Positions 42,946 through 52,779 of a stretch of DNA of 64,000 nt are shown here, in pieces; within the stretch, counting starts at the first letter, position 1; the number at the start of each line of letters is the position of its first letter. The DNA comes from Thermoplasmata archaeon (GTDB taxonomy: Archaea > Thermoplasmatota > Thermoplasmata > Methanomassiliicoccales > Methanomethylophilaceae). The notes beneath the pieces were generated by a model that was given only the letters and a program-made list of their open reading frames with translations, was not told where the DNA came from and ran no database searches. Both the position numbers and the translations under genes were made by a program. The stretch covers positions 1-64,000 of the forward strand of contig SUSY01000005.1 of NCBI GenBank assembly GCA_015063185.1, read 5' to 3'.

Positions 42946-44859
42946 TCATCTGAGCCTTACGGTCTCCAGGTTCAGAGGGGCTTTGGTCTCGATCTTATAC
43001 TTCTGATAGATCGAGGACGCAAGGTCGGTACACTTCCTGTCCTCTCCGTGACCGATGATGATCTTGGAGGGCCTTGGCTCCAAAGAGGAGATGTACTTCA
43101 TCAGCTGTTTCCTGTCGGAGTGTCCGGAGAATCCGTCGACGGTCTCTACGTTCATACGGACCTCTAGGTCCAGATCCCTTCCCTTGTCGTGAATGGTGAT
43201 CTGCTTCCTTCCCTTCTGGAGTTGCCTACCCATGGACCCCTCGGACTGATATCCGACGAAGAGCAACCAGTTCTTCTCGTCCTCCGCCCACTCCTTGAAG
43301 TACTCCATAACGGGTCCGCCGGTCATCATACCGCTGGTGGCGAGCACGATACACGGATCAGGAGAGTGACAGATCTCGTCCCTCATGGATGCGGTCTCCA
43401 CCCTCTTGAAGATGGGGGAGAGGAAGGGATTCTCATTCTGCTGGAAGATCTGGGTCTTTAACTGACTGTTGAGATATTCCGGATATGCGGTGTGGATCGC
43501 GGTCGCTTCCCATATCATTCCGTCGAGATAGACGGGCATCTGTGGGAGACGTCCGGTACGCATGAGCTCCTCGATGACAAGCATGACCTCCTGGGACCTT
43601 CCGACGGCGAAGACGGGGATGACGACCTTTCCACCGTGCTCGGTGGCCTGTTTCAACAGGTCATGGAGCTCCTTGGATGCATCACCGCGACTGGGCTGCA
43701 TATCGTTGTGTCCACCATAGGTGGATTCCATGACGACGGACTCCAATCTGATGAACTTGGTGTTGGCCTGATTAAAGAGCCAGGTCTTCTCATACTTGGT
43801 GTCGCCGGTGAATGCCACGTTGTGGAATCCGTTACCGATGTTGAAGTGTGCGATAGATGAACCGAGGATATGACCCGCGTTGTAGAGGGTCAACCTGACA
43901 TCGGGGGAGATGTCGGTGGTCTTCTCATATTGCAGAGGAATGATGTGAAGTACCTCGTCCCTGACATGGGATGCGTCGAACGGTGCCTTCTTGGCCTCCC
44001 CCCACATGAGCTTGATGGAATCCAACTGCATCAATGCCATGAGGTCCCTGGTGGGAGGGGTACAGTAGACAGGCCCGTTGTATCCGTATCTGAACAGGAC
44101 GGGGAGGAGACCGCAGTGGTCCATGTGTGCATGAGTGATGACGACGGCATCCAGCTTGTCGAGTGGCTGCAACTCGGGTGCGCTGAAGAACGGCGTGTTA
44201 TCGGAGGATGGATCGAGACCACAATCGATGAGGATCTTACTGTGCTTGGTCTGTAACAACATACAGGAACGTCCGACCTGTCTGAATCCCCCCAACGCCG
44301 TGACCCTGACGAAGTTCTCGCTACCGTTATCGTAGATCTGCCTGGTGATGAACTTACCGATCTTCATCAATATGTCGGCCCTCTCGTCACGGGCATACCT
44401 CATATATCCACGGACATCGGAGATGGTCTTGGAATGGATCGGAGGCGCACGGACAGGCTTGACGTTCCATCCGCACTCCTTCTTGATGTCATTGAGCTGC
44501 TGACCACCCTTTCCGACGAGAGCACCGGGATTGGCGAGCTCGACGGTGACGACTCCTGTATCGAAGTCGAAGTCGAACGAAGGTTCCTTCTCATCCTCGG
44601 GAAGCCTTGCACGTATCATCTTCTCGATGGAATCCGTATCCTGGACCATGGTGGAGGGATCGGGACGTACATCAACCCTCTTCTTGAGACCGGTAGCCAG
44701 AAGTTTGGTTATGTTCGCATTCTCGGAGAACTTATCGAAATCCTTCGTGTAAATCACTAAAGTAGGGCCCTCGAACTCGACGGATGTCACGTCAAGGTTG
44801 GACGGAACGATCCTACGGACCTCCTCACGGATGTTACTGATACTGTTGTCAGCAGCCAT
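42946..44859 (-). CDS. Archaeal CPSF-type beta-CASP ribonuclease (aCPSF1)
   Basis: A 637-residue metallo-beta-lactamase RNase with the archaeal N-terminal KH domains (about 1-145, KIIRARLPEDE-like and NPGALVGKGGQQLNDIKKEC). MBL motif 2 is VITHAHMDHCGLLP; other motifs are AFTGDTKYE, VMESTYG, and beta-CASP motifs VIPVFAVGRSQEVMLVIEEL, LATSGMMTGGP, GFSGHSDRKQL and a final IIIGHGE. In archaea this enzyme ends transcripts at U-rich sites and degrades RNA. Length and domain order are normal. Confidence 0.96.
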   Translation of the reverse strand: MAADNSISNIREEVRRIVPSNLDVTSVEFEGPTLVIYTKDFDKFSENANITKLLATGLKKRVDVRPDPSTMVQDTDSIEKMIRARLPEDEKEPSFDFDFDTGVVTVELANPGALVGKGGQQLNDIKKECGWNVKPVRAPPIHSKTISDVRGYMRYARDERADILMKIGKFITRQIYDNGSENFVRVTALGGFRQVGRSCMLLQTKHSKILIDCGLDPSSDNTPFFSAPELQPLDKLDAVVITHAHMDHCGLLPVLFRYGYNGPVYCTPPTRDLMALMQLDSIKLMWGEAKKAPFDASHVRDEVLHIIPLQYEKTTDISPDVRLTLYNAGHILGSSIAHFNIGNGFHNVAFTGDTKYEKTWLFNQANTKFIRLESVVMESTYGGHNDMQPSRGDASKELHDLLKQATEHGGKVVIPVFAVGRSQEVMLVIEELMRTGRLPQMPVYLDGMIWEATAIHTAYPEYLNSQLKTQIFQQNENPFLSPIFKRVETASMRDEICHSPDPCIVLATSGMMTGGPVMEYFKEWAEDEKNWLLFVGYQSEGSMGRQLQKGRKQITIHDKGRDLDLEVRMNVETVDGFSGHSDRKQLMKYISSLEPRPSKIIIGHGEDRKCTDLASSIYQKYKIETKAPLNLETVRLR

Positions 44860-44900
44860 AATATCAACTTGATGAAATTAAAGGGGGAAGAAAAGGGGGT

Positions 44901-45533
44901 TTAGTTGGGATATTTGTATCCCTGGGATGCCAAACGGGTCCTGATCTCCTCATTGGGGACGTTGTGGTAACCGTCTGCATCGATGTACGCGACAAGCATT
45001 CCGTCTCCGGATGCTGAGTCCCTCTTGATAGCGGAGTTGAGTGCGGTGACGGCGATATCGACTGCCTCGTCCTTGCTCATACCTTCCTTGTATGCAGCCT
45101 GGAGTGCTCCAAGTGCGAAGACGGATCCGGATCCAACGGACATGAAGTTGTCCTCGATGTATCCTCCTGCTCCATCAATGGAGAAGACGTGTCCACCGGT
45201 CTTGTCGTAACCTCCTACGATCAATCCGAGATAGAATCCCTGGCGAATGGCGTTGGCGACATAGGTAGCTGCGGCATTGACCGACATGGGCGCTCCCTTC
45301 TTCATCTCGTACAATGCGATCTCACTCTGCATGTACCTGACCATGAGCTGTGCGTCACCGACGACTCCGGCAATCGTCATACCGAGGTTGTCCGAGAGCT
45401 GATAGAGCTTCTGAACATTGCTGTGCGCAATAATGTTGCTCATGGTTGCCCTCTGATCCGTTGCAAGGACAACTCCGTCCTTGTACCTGATACCGATTGT
45501 AGTCGTTCCTGTTTTAAGCACATCTTCTGCCAT
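44901..45533 (-). CDS. psmB: Proteasome subunit beta
   Basis: A 210-residue 20S proteasome catalytic subunit. Self-cleavage at G-T of VLKTGTTTIGIRYKDGVVLA exposes the nucleophile Thr; the Asp17 (ATDQRAT), Lys33 (YKDG-adjacent region) and Ser129/Asp166/Ser169-type residues (VGSGSVFALG, YIDADGYH) are in place. The ATG at 45533 is preferred to an upstream TTG (45557) because gaggtt lies six bases before it and a short propeptide (nine residues) is normal. It lies just 41 bases upstream of the aCPSF1 gene in the same direction. Confidence 0.95.
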   Translation of the reverse strand: MAEDVLKTGTTTIGIRYKDGVVLATDQRATMSNIIAHSNVQKLYQLSDNLGMTIAGVVGDAQLMVRYMQSEIALYEMKKGAPMSVNAAATYVANAIRQGFYLGLIVGGYDKTGGHVFSIDGAGGYIEDNFMSVGSGSVFALGALQAAYKEGMSKDEAVDIAVTALNSAIKRDSASGDGMLVAYIDADGYHNVPNEEIRTRLASQGYKYPN

Positions 45534-45604
45534 CTTCTTAACCTCAATGGATTCCAAAAGGCATCGGCCTTCCGACCTCTGCTACCTGTGTGATATCTTT
45601 ATTA

Positions 45605-46129
45605 TTAATATAGTTGCCCTTCGGAACCAGGTTCATGGTACCGTATCCAAGCATCCAGCGTGACATAACATGCGATACCAAACAACATCCCTGTTATTGC
45701 CCTGGTCACCGGGACATTCAATCCGAGCACCATCTGTATGGTATGATCGGTGAACATGAGCACGGCAGTGATGGCCAAAATAGCCAATACATCCCTCTTG
45801 CGAAGGTCCACCCTATGTACCAGCAGTACGATGGCACACATCAGGAACCCCAACGCAATGAATGTATCCCTGACACATATGGGCATCTGCGACCCGTTGA
45901 TGACCATCGATCTTCCTGCCTCCTGGTGGCACAGTATGTCGCCCAACCGGTATGATAACGATGGTACGATGCCCATGTCCGACCAGATATGGCGATAATC
46001 GGTGATCAACGGCACCCCATCCAAACCTGTGACAGCCCCATATGGCAACAAAAACGGCGATAGGAAGAACGATGATGTGATCAATGCTATCGGAACGACG
46101 ATCACCAACCTGACGCCTCTTGGGGACAT
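45605..46129 (-). CDS. DUF2085-type membrane protein
   Basis: A 174-residue protein with about four to five transmembrane helices. The conserved part has LGDILCHQEAGRSMVINGSQ then MPICVRDTFI, matching the CHQ...RS...G...P.C.R signature of the DUF2085 family, whose Cys and His residues may bind a metal or cofactor at the membrane surface. Function unknown. The next gene in the same direction lies upstream (46169) with a 39-base gap. Confidence 0.85.
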   Translation of the reverse strand: MSPRGVRLVIVVPIALITSSFFLSPFLLPYGAVTGLDGVPLITDYRHIWSDMGIVPSLSYRLGDILCHQEAGRSMVINGSQMPICVRDTFIALGFLMCAIVLLVHRVDLRKRDVLAILAITAVLMFTDHTIQMVLGLNVPVTRAITGMLFGIACYVTLDAWIRYHEPGSEGQLY

Positions 46130-46168
46130 GTATGGAAAGTAGGTTAAGTGGTTTATTAGGTGTTCGTA

Positions 46169-47584
46169 TCAGATCGATATCGAAGAGCACACGAACAGTA
46201 TCACCATAGCCACAGGAAGCAGAAGCGAGAACCTCTCTATGACATTGATTGCCCTGAACCTTCCGCCAAGAAGCGAGGTGAACACGGAGATCAATGCGGC
46301 CAACTCCACCACGTATACCGCGATGGTGACGAACGTGGAGGTGACATCCGCAGCACCGACCATCTGTGCCAGAGGGGACATCATCATGATGCTCATCCCG
46401 AGGATCAACGGTGCGAACACGGCTGCGGTACCGTTCATCATGTCCGTTATACCCCTTAGCTTGTTGGACATGTCCTTCCTGACCGATTCCTCATTCTGGA
46501 ACTGATGTGCTATGGCAGTGGCCATCCTTCCTGCATCGCGGACATCCCTGTACGATGCAACGAGGATCCTACAGAGGACGTTCGCCATCTCGTTGGAGTA
46601 TGGTCCAACGCATTCGAAGATAGCGGACTGTATATCTCCTCTACAAAGGACATATTCCCTTTCTAATGCGAGTGCCAGCTTCGAACTCTCCTTTCTCATG
46701 GAGAGTGCCTCCACCAATGCGGAATCGAAATTGACCCCGGTGACCATCCTATTACCCAGATCAAAGAGACAGTTCCGGATCGCATTCTCGATCTTGGCCC
46801 TCTCCTTCTCCCTCTTTACAGGGCCTGAGACGGTAATGCGGACCGCCAATGAACCGGTCACGACGGAGACGACGAATATCTGCATGACACCCATATCCAT
46901 CTGTGCCAGTGCATATGCCACAGGTATCGAAACGAGTATGGGGGCAACCCTCCAGACATCGTTCCACTCTTTCTCCGAATCCATGAAGGGATTCCTGTCC
47001 TTGATGGACACCATAACAGCCAGGATGCTCAACGGTACCAGGAACAGAACGACCATCCTGACTGTCCTCTCGTCGAAACCTGCGGGCATCGTGAACATGC
47101 CGCCGATACCCAACATAGGTGCCAGCGATAGTACGATCATAGGAACCATAATACCGATCCCGAAGACCGCCATACAAGGAAACTGCAATTTGGAGATGTA
47201 TGTCTCACCGGTCTGTTTTATTCCATGGAGTATGACCTCTGTTGCTTCGGACATGATACGTACCTTCTCCGGAACTGTCTTGGCATCCGTGGCGGAAATG
47301 GTCATCAGGATCGATCTTCTCAAAGGTGCCAGACCTTCCGGAAATCTGGAGATTAGTTCCAGAATTGAATCCCTGATATCACAATCGGCCCTACAATCGA
47401 CCCTACTGATGAGGTCCGTGAACATCCTCGATGTGTTCTTCGGTCCATCGGCAGCGACCTTCCTCACTGCCGCATCCAGGGAGCCCCCGGACGTCACTAT
47501 GGATGACATCAACGAGATCACGGCAGGTGATTCATTGAGGTACAGTTTCGGATCTATGGATTTCCCCTTCTTTTTGAATGACAT
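46169..47584 (-). CDS. Type II secretion F / TadC-like membrane platform protein
   Basis: A 471-residue polytopic membrane protein of the GspF/TadC/FlaJ class with two related halves, each with the cytoplasmic four-helix T2SSF domain (EATEVILHGIKQTGETYISK in the first; YRDVRDAGRMATAIAHQFQN in the second) followed by hydrophobic helices. It would form the inner-membrane platform for a pilus-like or secretion apparatus driven by the adjacent ATPase. The ATG at 47584 is five bases after the ATPase stop; the frame extends to 47707 without homology. Confidence 0.87.
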   Translation of the reverse strand: MSFKKKGKSIDPKLYLNESPAVISLMSSIVTSGGSLDAAVRKVAADGPKNTSRMFTDLISRVDCRADCDIRDSILELISRFPEGLAPLRRSILMTISATDAKTVPEKVRIMSEATEVILHGIKQTGETYISKLQFPCMAVFGIGIMVPMIVLSLAPMLGIGGMFTMPAGFDERTVRMVVLFLVPLSILAVMVSIKDRNPFMDSEKEWNDVWRVAPILVSIPVAYALAQMDMGVMQIFVVSVVTGSLAVRITVSGPVKREKERAKIENAIRNCLFDLGNRMVTGVNFDSALVEALSMRKESSKLALALEREYVLCRGDIQSAIFECVGPYSNEMANVLCRILVASYRDVRDAGRMATAIAHQFQNEESVRKDMSNKLRGITDMMNGTAAVFAPLILGMSIMMMSPLAQMVGAADVTSTFVTIAVYVVELAALISVFTSLLGGRFRAINVIERFSLLLPVAMVILFVCSSISI

Positions 47585-47589
47585 CGGTA

Positions 47590-49362
47590 TCACTCCGACC
47601 CGTTTACCGCCATGACCCTGTCCCTGAATCCGGCGATGATGGCATCCTTGTTCCTGACTCCGGACGCCAATTGTCTGGACAGATGGTCGTTGGCTGCGAT
47701 TATCCATTCGGGCCCGTAGAACTTAGGATCCTTTCCTCCCGCATCCGCGAGGATCTTCCTCATCTCTGCACGTATCGCGACCTCCTCCCTGATATCCGAA
47801 GTGGTCATTGTGGAGGTGGACGTCAACCTCTTGATGGAACCTGCCTTTCCGAGATTGTTCTTATTGGTCATGTCGAGGAATCTTCCTGGAACATCGGTGG
47901 TACAGACGAACTCCGTGATCTGCCTCATCTCCTTCTGCGTACCCCTCTCCCTGACGGTACCCATAGTCACCAAGAAATCGGTGGCTTGGAACTCCTCGGG
48001 TTGAAGGCCCATCGTATGCACGACACGATCGAACACGGTCTTTGCCGAATCCCCATGCATGGTACCGAGGATGGAACTTCCTGCCCTTCCGGTCCTCATA
48101 CTGTCATACAGTGTGGAGACCTCGCTTCCCCTCACTTCCCCCAGTACGATGGCCGACTCTCCCAATCTGAGGGACACACGAAGAGCGTCCTGTGCTCTGG
48201 ACGATGCATCACCTGACAATCTGTCATCGATCAGCATCGACTGGACCTTGTAACCGAGATCCTTCATCGTCCTGGCAGGGAGTTCCATCGTATCCTCTAT
48301 GGTCAGAATCCTCTGGGCCAACGGGAACTCGAACATCAGTGCCGTGAGCAGAGAGCTCTTTCCTGCACCCCTTGCACCACATACGATGATAGTGGACCTA
48401 TTCTCCACCAGGAAGGACAACAATCCTGCGACCTCCGGTTCTATGGTTCCGTTCGCGATCAGTTTGGTCAATGTCCAAGGTGAGGTAGAATGCTTCCTGA
48501 TGGCAACGGAATCGCCGTTTGGACTCAACGGATAGCCTACCACCGTAACTCTGGCACAACCATCGCACATGTCCGTTTCCAGTACAGGGCTCGTCTCACA
48601 GTAGGGTAGACCCGTGTCCTTCTTCAATCTGCTGATGAGATTCTTCATCTCCCTCTGTTCCAGGATGAGGTTGGTCCTACAACGGATGTGATTATTGAAC
48701 CCTTCCACGTTGTTCATGGTTATATGCACACGACTCTTGTCACAGGGAGCGTCAACATATACGTCCTCGATCCTCTCATCGGCCAGAAGTATCTCGAATA
48801 TACCAAGGCCAAGAACGTAACGGTACACGGATTCACAAAGACCGTTCATGGACCAATTCACATCAAGATCACCATCCCAGGTCTTGCTGATCCTTTCCTT
48901 TGCAGACATCATGACGGATTGATGGTCCATAGTACCCCCCTTCTTCCTATAGTCGTCCCTGATGCCGTCGATCGCTTTCCCAAGGATGTCCAAAAGAGAC
49001 CTGTTGTAAGTATACTCCCTCGGTGTGAGGTTGTACTCGATCTCCCCATCGTCCGCAATACCTATGACCACGTCCCCCATGGGCATAGAATACGATTCTA
49101 TGACCTTCAACGAGTCACGGGAACCTACGACCCAACAATCGGCGAAACATGGTTTTTTCATACTATGCCCGATCAGATAGTTCGACATACGCTCCATATT
49201 CGAAGGGACATGGAGCGTATTGGTCTGATTGACAGGATCGTTGATGTTGTTCGCCGAAAGGACAGTATTGGTCTTTTGAGGAATCACCGCATTGGTGAAT
49301 ACGGTAGAGATCGGGTTAGATATGGTCGGAGTAACAGTCTGAGATCCAAGGATCCTCACCAT
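47590..49362 (-). CDS. Type II/IV secretion (pilus-assembly) ATPase
   Basis: A 590-residue GspE/TadA/FlaI-type hexameric ATPase. Visible motifs: Walker A GARGAGKSS (329-337), Asp box TIEDTMEL (354-361), Walker B ESAIVLGEVRGSE (402-414), His box TMHGDSA (434-440). The first 120 residues are divergent and start with an Asn/Thr-rich stretch. It powers assembly of an archaeal type IV pilus-like filament. The ATG at 49362 directly follows the TGA of the upstream gene, with GGAGGTGG inside that gene as ribosome-binding site, so the three-gene run is tightly coupled. Confidence 0.92.
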   Translation of the reverse strand: MVRILGSQTVTPTISNPISTVFTNAVIPQKTNTVLSANNINDPVNQTNTLHVPSNMERMSNYLIGHSMKKPCFADCWVVGSRDSLKVIESYSMPMGDVVIGIADDGEIEYNLTPREYTYNRSLLDILGKAIDGIRDDYRKKGGTMDHQSVMMSAKERISKTWDGDLDVNWSMNGLCESVYRYVLGLGIFEILLADERIEDVYVDAPCDKSRVHITMNNVEGFNNHIRCRTNLILEQREMKNLISRLKKDTGLPYCETSPVLETDMCDGCARVTVVGYPLSPNGDSVAIRKHSTSPWTLTKLIANGTIEPEVAGLLSFLVENRSTIIVCGARGAGKSSLLTALMFEFPLAQRILTIEDTMELPARTMKDLGYKVQSMLIDDRLSGDASSRAQDALRVSLRLGESAIVLGEVRGSEVSTLYDSMRTGRAGSSILGTMHGDSAKTVFDRVVHTMGLQPEEFQATDFLVTMGTVRERGTQKEMRQITEFVCTTDVPGRFLDMTNKNNLGKAGSIKRLTSTSTMTTSDIREEVAIRAEMRKILADAGGKDPKFYGPEWIIAANDHLSRQLASGVRNKDAIIAGFRDRVMAVNGSE

Positions 49363-49875
49363 TCAGGCCACCTCCTTCCTGACCTTGGAATCGGTTATAC
49401 CTACATCGGAAAGTGTGGCCTCCATGGTATCCAACAGTCTGATAGTATCGCCTGCACACAGAGCACATACCTGATCGGGAAACTGCATCTGGGACATCCT
49501 GTCCCTCAACAAAGGGAAATCAACATCCGGGAACGATGCGACCTGGTCCTTCACCAATGCCGTGAATGAACGTTTACAACGATCGCACTTACGTCCCTTC
49601 CGCTCCGAACGATTGCCCACCATGAGATTACGGACGAAAGACAGTTCCCTGATCGCACATATAGCATCGGAATCCACCGCAACATCCATGGATGAACGTA
49701 ACACCAACGATGACACATTCCCCATACCGGACAGCTCATTGCAGATACATACCAGACACTGCCCATCGGACAAAGACGATGTACCCTTGCAGCCTCCGCA
49801 ATCGATGATCAACCTCCCATCGTTGATGGTTCTCCTATCTCCTTTTCCTCTCTTCGAATCCTTCATTTTGGACAT
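49363..49875 (-). CDS. Zinc-ribbon-like protein of the pilus operon
   Basis: A 170-residue protein with three Cys pairs: DCGGC (about 26-29) with CLVCIC (about 41-45), CDRC (about 97-100) and CALC (about 137-140). This suggests structural zinc sites. The N-terminus is basic (MSKMKDSKRGKGDRR). It is the first gene of the operon with the ATPase and the TadC-like platform, and its stop abuts the ATPase start, so it probably regulates or assembles the machine. I do not recognise the family. Confidence 0.75.
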   Translation of the reverse strand: MSKMKDSKRGKGDRRTINDGRLIIDCGGCKGTSSLSDGQCLVCICNELSGMGNVSSLVLRSSMDVAVDSDAICAIRELSFVRNLMVGNRSERKGRKCDRCKRSFTALVKDQVASFPDVDFPLLRDRMSQMQFPDQVCALCAGDTIRLLDTMEATLSDVGITDSKVRKEVA

Positions 49876-49994
49876 GTTGTTCCAATCGGGGGCTGTGAGT
49901 ATTAATCGGGAAAGCTAACCGTAGCAGGTTAATCCTCTAGTCGCGTGTGTACGCGTTCGTAACCATTTTAACCCTTCCTTGTAATCGTACGCGC

Positions 49995-51890
49995 ATGGAG
50001 ATATTGGCCCCCGTTGGATCGCCAGAGGCTTTGGTTGCCGCCATCAAAGGCGGATGTGACGCAGTTTACCTTGCAGGCAAGGACTTCGGGGCGCGTTCCT
50101 TCGCCAAGAACTTCACAGACCAGGAACTGGAAGGTGCTGTAAAGTACGCTCACGAACACAATGTGAAGGTGTACGTCACAGTCAACACACTGGTGAAGAA
50201 CTCCGAAATCGAAGAGGCCGTATCGTTCGTCCAATTCGTCAAGGACATCGGTGCCGATGCGGTACTCCTCCAAGACCTTGGTCTCCTCAAGGCCACGGAG
50301 AAGATCCCTATCGCCAAACACGCATCCACTCAGATGCAGATCCACTCCAAGGAAGGTCTCGAATGGTGCCATCGCAACGGAATCACACGCGCAGTGTTGG
50401 CCAGAGAGCTGACAATGGACGAGATCAGGGGGATCGTCAAGGACGCCCCCATCGAAGTGGAGGTGTTCGTGCAGGGCGCGATGTGCTATAGTATGTCCGG
50501 AGGGTGTCTCTTCTCCAGCATAGTTGGTGGAAGGAGCGGTAACAGAGGCGAATGCGCCCAACCTTGCAGAAAAAAGTACAAACACAGCGACGGAAAGGAA
50601 GGTTATCTCCTCAGTAACGCCGACATGTACTGCATCGACTATCTGAAGGAACTCGAAGAGATCGGTGTCGCATCCGTTAAGATCGAAGGGAGGATGAGGA
50701 GTCCCGCATACGCATACCTGGCATCCAAGGCCTATTCAACGATGCTCAGGGACCCAGGATCCCCCGAGCTCGAATCAACAATCTCTCTCCTCAAGACCGT
50801 GTTCAACAGGGGATACTGTACCGGATACATCGGCGGTGCGGAGGAACTCGTACAGTCCCAGTTCCCGGACAACAGAGGACAGTTCCTTGGAAGGATGGAG
50901 ATCAGCAACCGCAGATTCTCCACAATCGGCACAGATATCGGAATCAAGGATGGAATCTCATTCTTCCAAGGAGACGAGAAGAAGGGCGGACTCTCGATTC
51001 AGAACACTGGAACATGCATAATCCCATTCAAGATTGCTGACGGGGAGTACGATGTGTATCGCACATACGACCCACGTATCGATACCGTGAAGAACCTTTT
51101 CAGAGAGGTCCCTCACCTGACAGGGAATATGAAACGTTGCGATAAGTTCGTAGACATGCCATCGGTCAAACGTACCGAGAAGAAATGTGAACTCTCTTTC
51201 TACGTTTCATCCGTAAAGATGATCTCAGTGGTCCTCCCCTATGCGGATAGAATCTACTATGACGGAAAGGACATCGAAGGTGCCATGAAGGCTTGCGGTG
51301 ACAAGGAGTTCGTCTACTACCTCCCGAGATTCACATCCGTAGAACCCGATGTGCCAGCAGGCGTACCTGTAATGGTCCATGGAGTAGGGCAATACAACAG
51401 GTACAACGACGGTCGCAGGATCTATTGCAGTTACATATGCAACATGTTCAACTCGAACTTCCCATTGGACGCGTACCAGATCACCCATTCCGTGGAACTC
51501 TTCAGACGTGACATAAGGGAGCTCGCATCCAGATATCCAGGAAGATTGGAGACGATGGTGTTCGGAAGAACCGAACTCATGTATTCCAGAGACCCACATC
51601 TAGCAAGCGGATCCATCACGGATGAGAAGGAGTACACCTTCCCTGTCTATCGTGATGTGGATGGATTCGCACACATCCTGAACTCCTCAGACTTCATGCT
51701 CTTAGATTTCGTCAAGGAACTGCAGCGTTACGGAATCGATTCCATCGGTATAGACGTTAGGAAACGCCCTTCTATGCTGGCACAATTGGTTGGAAAGGCG
51801 TTCCGCGGAGACAAGGACACTGACCTTACCAAACTGAAGCAAGTATGTGGCGGAGTATACAACACAGGACACTACCTCCGCAAGGAGTAA
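49995..51890 (+). CDS. Peptidase U32-family protein
   Basis: A 631-residue U32 protein. The N-terminal TIM-barrel-like half begins MEILAPVGSPEALVAAIKGG; the family signature EVFVQGAMCYSMSGGCLFSS, then GRSGNRGECAQPCRKKY, is complete with its Cys residues that can hold an iron-sulfur cluster. Bacterial relatives act in hydroxylation of 23S rRNA or tRNA (RlhA, TrhP) rather than only proteolysis. The C-terminal 250 residues (collagenase-like extension) are less conserved. Start at 49995 fits homology; the frame is open to 49947. It interrupts the pilus-like cluster but faces the pilin-like genes. Confidence 0.9.
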   Translation: MEILAPVGSPEALVAAIKGGCDAVYLAGKDFGARSFAKNFTDQELEGAVKYAHEHNVKVYVTVNTLVKNSEIEEAVSFVQFVKDIGADAVLLQDLGLLKATEKIPIAKHASTQMQIHSKEGLEWCHRNGITRAVLARELTMDEIRGIVKDAPIEVEVFVQGAMCYSMSGGCLFSSIVGGRSGNRGECAQPCRKKYKHSDGKEGYLLSNADMYCIDYLKELEEIGVASVKIEGRMRSPAYAYLASKAYSTMLRDPGSPELESTISLLKTVFNRGYCTGYIGGAEELVQSQFPDNRGQFLGRMEISNRRFSTIGTDIGIKDGISFFQGDEKKGGLSIQNTGTCIIPFKIADGEYDVYRTYDPRIDTVKNLFREVPHLTGNMKRCDKFVDMPSVKRTEKKCELSFYVSSVKMISVVLPYADRIYYDGKDIEGAMKACGDKEFVYYLPRFTSVEPDVPAGVPVMVHGVGQYNRYNDGRRIYCSYICNMFNSNFPLDAYQITHSVELFRRDIRELASRYPGRLETMVFGRTELMYSRDPHLASGSITDEKEYTFPVYRDVDGFAHILNSSDFMLLDFVKELQRYGIDSIGIDVRKRPSMLAQLVGKAFRGDKDTDLTKLKQVCGGVYNTGHYLRKE

Positions 51891-51943
51891 ACCGCTAACT
51901 GTAATTCCCCCTTTATTAACTGGCATCGGACCGTCCTTCTATT

Positions 51944-52345
51944 ATGAGAAAGGACAGAAAAGGTGTAGGCGGGTTCATGGAGACCATGGTGGCGATGATG
52001 ATAGTCACCATTGTCATTTCCATGTTCATGACCACCTTTGCATACAACAACATGCAACAAGAGGAAACATACGACATATCCACAGATTTCTTGAACGGAT
52101 TGTCGATCTCCGAGGGTAGAATCATTGGACTGGATCCGGATTATACCGTGAAGGAATCGGAGAGGAGGGGATATCACTCCATGACCATCCACATCCATGT
52201 AGCTGGTACGATTCATGACATCGACCTTGAGACAGGTACGTTCATCCAGAACTGCAATCAAGAGATCAGGAATGGGACATTCATGTTGACGAATGAGAAA
52301 GGAGACAGGTTCGCGGCCACATATGAGGTGGTAGCATTCGTATGA
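51944..52345 (+). CDS. Pilin-like protein 1
   Basis: A 133-residue protein with short basic N-terminus (MRKDRKGVGG) followed by a hydrophobic stretch FMETMVAMMIVTIVISMFMT with Glu near its start, resembling a class III (prepilin) signal. Processing could occur after GG. The remainder is a small beta-rich extracellular domain (YHSMTIHIHVAGTIHDIDLE). It overlaps the next gene by four bases. It is likely a minor pilin of the ATPase/TadC-like machine encoded on the other strand. Confidence 0.75.
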   Translation: MRKDRKGVGGFMETMVAMMIVTIVISMFMTTFAYNNMQQEETYDISTDFLNGLSISEGRIIGLDPDYTVKESERRGYHSMTIHIHVAGTIHDIDLETGTFIQNCNQEIRNGTFMLTNEKGDRFAATYEVVAFV

Positions 52346-52779
52346 ACAGGAAAGGCATGATCGCAATGATGGATGCGATGATATTCATCGTCCTGATCGC
52401 ATTCGTCTCGATGGCGATAATGAACATCGAATCGGAGAATCATGACCATGAGCCATTGGATGCGAGTGAAATCTGCGAATACATCCTGTCAACGGACGTG
52501 ACAGGCAGTGACCTCATCCCTGAAATGGGGAGTACCAGATACACCATGGCAGATGCGGTCGCATATGCAGTAGTCAAGGATCATGAACCGGTCATGAAGG
52601 AACTCAGGACCATGTTGGATGACATGACCATGGGCAATTACGACTACGTATTACGTCTGACCTGTGAGAATGTGACAAAAACTATCGGGGGATTGGAAGG
52701 TGTTTCGGAGTCGACCTACTCCGGGACCTGGACAGTCTCCGGAAGTAGGGCGCTCTCCGTGGAAATGTGGTTGACCTAA
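52342..52779 (+). CDS. Pilin-like protein 2
   Basis: A 145-residue protein beginning MNRKGMIAMMDAMIFIVLIA, a short basic N-terminus and a single hydrophobic helix of the prepilin type with Asp near the start, then an extracellular domain with aromatic strands (YDYVLRLTCENVTKT, STYSGTWTVSGSRALSVEMW). The ATG overlaps the stop of the first pilin-like gene. The helix-first architecture and pairing suggest minor pilins, although no clear pilin family is recognised. Its stop abuts the stop of the opposing flavoprotein gene. Confidence 0.7.
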   Translation: MNRKGMIAMMDAMIFIVLIAFVSMAIMNIESENHDHEPLDASEICEYILSTDVTGSDLIPEMGSTRYTMADAVAYAVVKDHEPVMKELRTMLDDMTMGNYDYVLRLTCENVTKTIGGLEGVSESTYSGTWTVSGSRALSVEMWLT

